Shown here piece after piece: positions 30,750-31,499 of a stretch of DNA of 31,499 bases. The DNA comes from Bacillota bacterium (GTDB lineage Bacteria > Bacillota > Clostridia > Oscillospirales > Ruminococcaceae). The translations under genes and the position numbers were made by a program. The stretch covers positions 1 through 31,499 of the forward strand of contig JAEYXR010000064.1 of the NCBI GenBank assembly GCA_023431215.1, given 5' to 3'. Each line of letters starts with the position of its first letter. The first letter of the stretch is position 1. The notes under the pieces are model-generated. The model made no database searches. It was not told the DNA's origin and saw only the letters and a program-made list of their open reading frames with translations.

Positions 30750-31450
30750 GTTTCAATCCCTGCGCCCCGTTGCTTCCCAAAGAAATCTTGGAGCGGGCAA
30801 AAAAGTTGAGTGTACCTCTGGTGCTGGATGGTTTGAAGGCAGCGGGAATTAATATCCCCAATGACGGTTGTATGGATGCGGCTGTGATGCCGGTGGAACG
30901 GGGAATGACAGTTGTAGGCACTGCCATGACGGTGGAGACAGCCAACGGCGATAATTTTCCCATTCATGTAGCCAGCTACAGCGTCAAGGAAGATGGCTAT
31001 GTGATGGTCATAGACGGCAAAGGCTATGCGGGACGTGCTTACTTTGGAGACCTGATTATAGGAGCCTGTCAGGCTGCAGGATTTGCCGGTATGGTGGTAG
31101 ATGGCTATACCCGGGACAGAGATGGCAACATTGAGTTGGGTCTGCCGGTCTACAGCAGAGGCTTTATGCCCAGAGGCCCCATCAAAAAGGAACCTGGCAG
31201 CATCAACACTACGATTACCTGTGCGGGAGTGGTTGTAGAGCCTGGAGATCTTGTAATTGGAGATTCTGATGGTGTTTGCGTCATCCCCAAAAAATATATT
31301 GAGACTGTGTTGGCAGAGGCAGAAAAAAAGCTGGCCTACGAAACCAATCGAGAGATGACCATAGCCGCTTACCGCAAAGCCAAAGCAGAGGGTGCACCTC
31401 TGCCGCAGCTGGCACCTCAGTGGGTGCTGGATATGCTCCAAAATGTTTGA
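30746..31450 (+). CDS. RraA-family aldolase (HMG/CHA aldolase-like)
   Basis: A 234-residue RraA/DlpA-type protein. The key segment is GDLIIGACQAAGFAG followed by VVDGYTRDRDG, with Arg123 and Asp124 the conserved pair that binds the alpha-keto substrate and divalent metal in 4-hydroxy-4-methyl-2-oxoglutarate / 4-carboxy-4-hydroxy-2-oxoadipate aldolases. The C-terminal VVEPGDLVIGDSDGVCVIP is also characteristic. Expected reaction: retro-aldol of a 4-hydroxy-2-oxo acid to pyruvate plus a keto acid. It is translationally coupled to the permease (ATGA) and completes a hydratase-aldolase pair with the GalB-like protein. RraA-type RNase E inhibition is unlikely, given the catabolic context. Confidence 0.9.
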   Translation: MSFNPCAPLLPKEILERAKKLSVPLVLDGLKAAGINIPNDGCMDAAVMPVERGMTVVGTAMTVETANGDNFPIHVASYSVKEDGYVMVIDGKGYAGRAYFGDLIIGACQAAGFAGMVVDGYTRDRDGNIELGLPVYSRGFMPRGPIKKEPGSINTTITCAGVVVEPGDLVIGDSDGVCVIPKKYIETVLAEAEKKLAYETNREMTIAAYRKAKAEGAPLPQLAPQWVLDMLQNV

Positions 31451-31475
31451 CAGTAAGCATAATAGAACAGTTAAA

Positions 31476-31499
31476 ATGAAAAAACAGTCTGTAAACAAA
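31476..31499 (+). CDS. Possible start of the next gene, cut by window edge
   Basis: An ATG at 31476 opens eight codons (MKKQSVNK) to the window end, 25 bases after the aldolase stop. A basic start is compatible with a signal peptide. The ribosome site is weak (AGAACAG), so this is tentative. Confidence 0.3.

Noticed and set aside
30746..31450. RraA as RNase E inhibitor
   Set aside because: The aldolase Arg-Asp pair is present and the gene is coupled to a transporter in a catabolic operon.
30446..31498. 350-residue minus-strand open frame
   Set aside because: It spans the antisense of two strongly supported genes (TRAP permease end and RraA aldolase) and shows no family features.
1..31499. 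CRISPR arrays, insertion sequences, phage genes, tRNA or rRNA genes
   Set aside because: I looked for repeated spacers, transposase motifs, terminal repeats and tRNA-like sequence by eye and found none.

Overview
The window looks like a spore-forming anaerobic member of the Firmicutes (class Clostridia). This rests on strong AGGAGG-type ribosome sites, frequent TTG/GTG starts, an unambiguous Csp/SleC spore-germination locus, a Gram-positive-style type IV pilus PilT/PilD pair, an SPL-family radical SAM protein, and TAXI and Rbs-type lipoprotein transporters. The genus cannot be named from the sequence. No rRNA, tRNA, CRISPR array, insertion sequence or phage gene was recognised.

Layout. (1) 1-2308 (+): end of a type IV pilus operon (pilin fragment, PilT-like ATPase, prepilin peptidase). 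(2) 2355-4085 (-): a B12-binding radical SAM protein, divergent from a small orphan gene (4310-4759, +). (3) 7300-4904 (-): a variant peptide deformylase, YaaA, Bcp, a flavodoxin and a DUF1653 protein, probably one transcript concerned with iron and peroxide. (4) 10607-7616 (-): a WYL regulator with a CTG start, then a zinc-ribbon protein, DUF3795, DUF3788 and an SPL-type radical SAM protein. Matching TGACA-N6-TGTCA palindromes precede the regulator and the four-gene unit. (5) 15837-10801 (-): an 87-residue unknown protein, two Csp subtilases with intact triads, and SleC. (6) 16140-17027 (+): an AraC/GyrI-like regulator with a pseudoknot-capable 3' region and a strong bidirectional terminator. 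(7) 24008-17266 (-): a six-gene sugar operon (SorC regulator, binding lipoprotein, ATPase, permease, a stand-alone TrpA-like protein, FGGY kinase). (8) 24703-24359 (-): a DsrE-like protein. (9) 25550-24903 (-): a GntR/FCD regulator divergent from (10) 25857-31450 (+): a catabolic operon (DUF6282 amidohydrolase, GalB-like PIG-L protein, TAXI binding protein, fused TRAP permease, RraA-type aldolase).

How the genes work together. Three regulatory circuits can be read from the DNA. The SorC promoter is bracketed by two nearly identical operators. The GntR intergenic region holds two mirror-image promoters, each with the same 15-bp palindrome just after the start site. The WYL regulator appears to control itself and the zinc-ribbon operon through palindromes sitting where the -35 boxes should be.

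The two most novel systems are both metabolic. The 25.9-31.5 kb operon joins homologues of the hydratase and aldolase of the lower gallate/protocatechuate pathway to a TRAP importer and an amidohydrolase, with no oxygenase in view. It is a plausible anaerobic route from an imported polycarboxylate to pyruvate plus oxaloacetate. The 17-24 kb operon couples a sugar kinase to a TrpA homologue that keeps the catalytic Glu/Asp pair and phosphate site but has no TrpB, which suggests a new sugar-phosphate aldolase.
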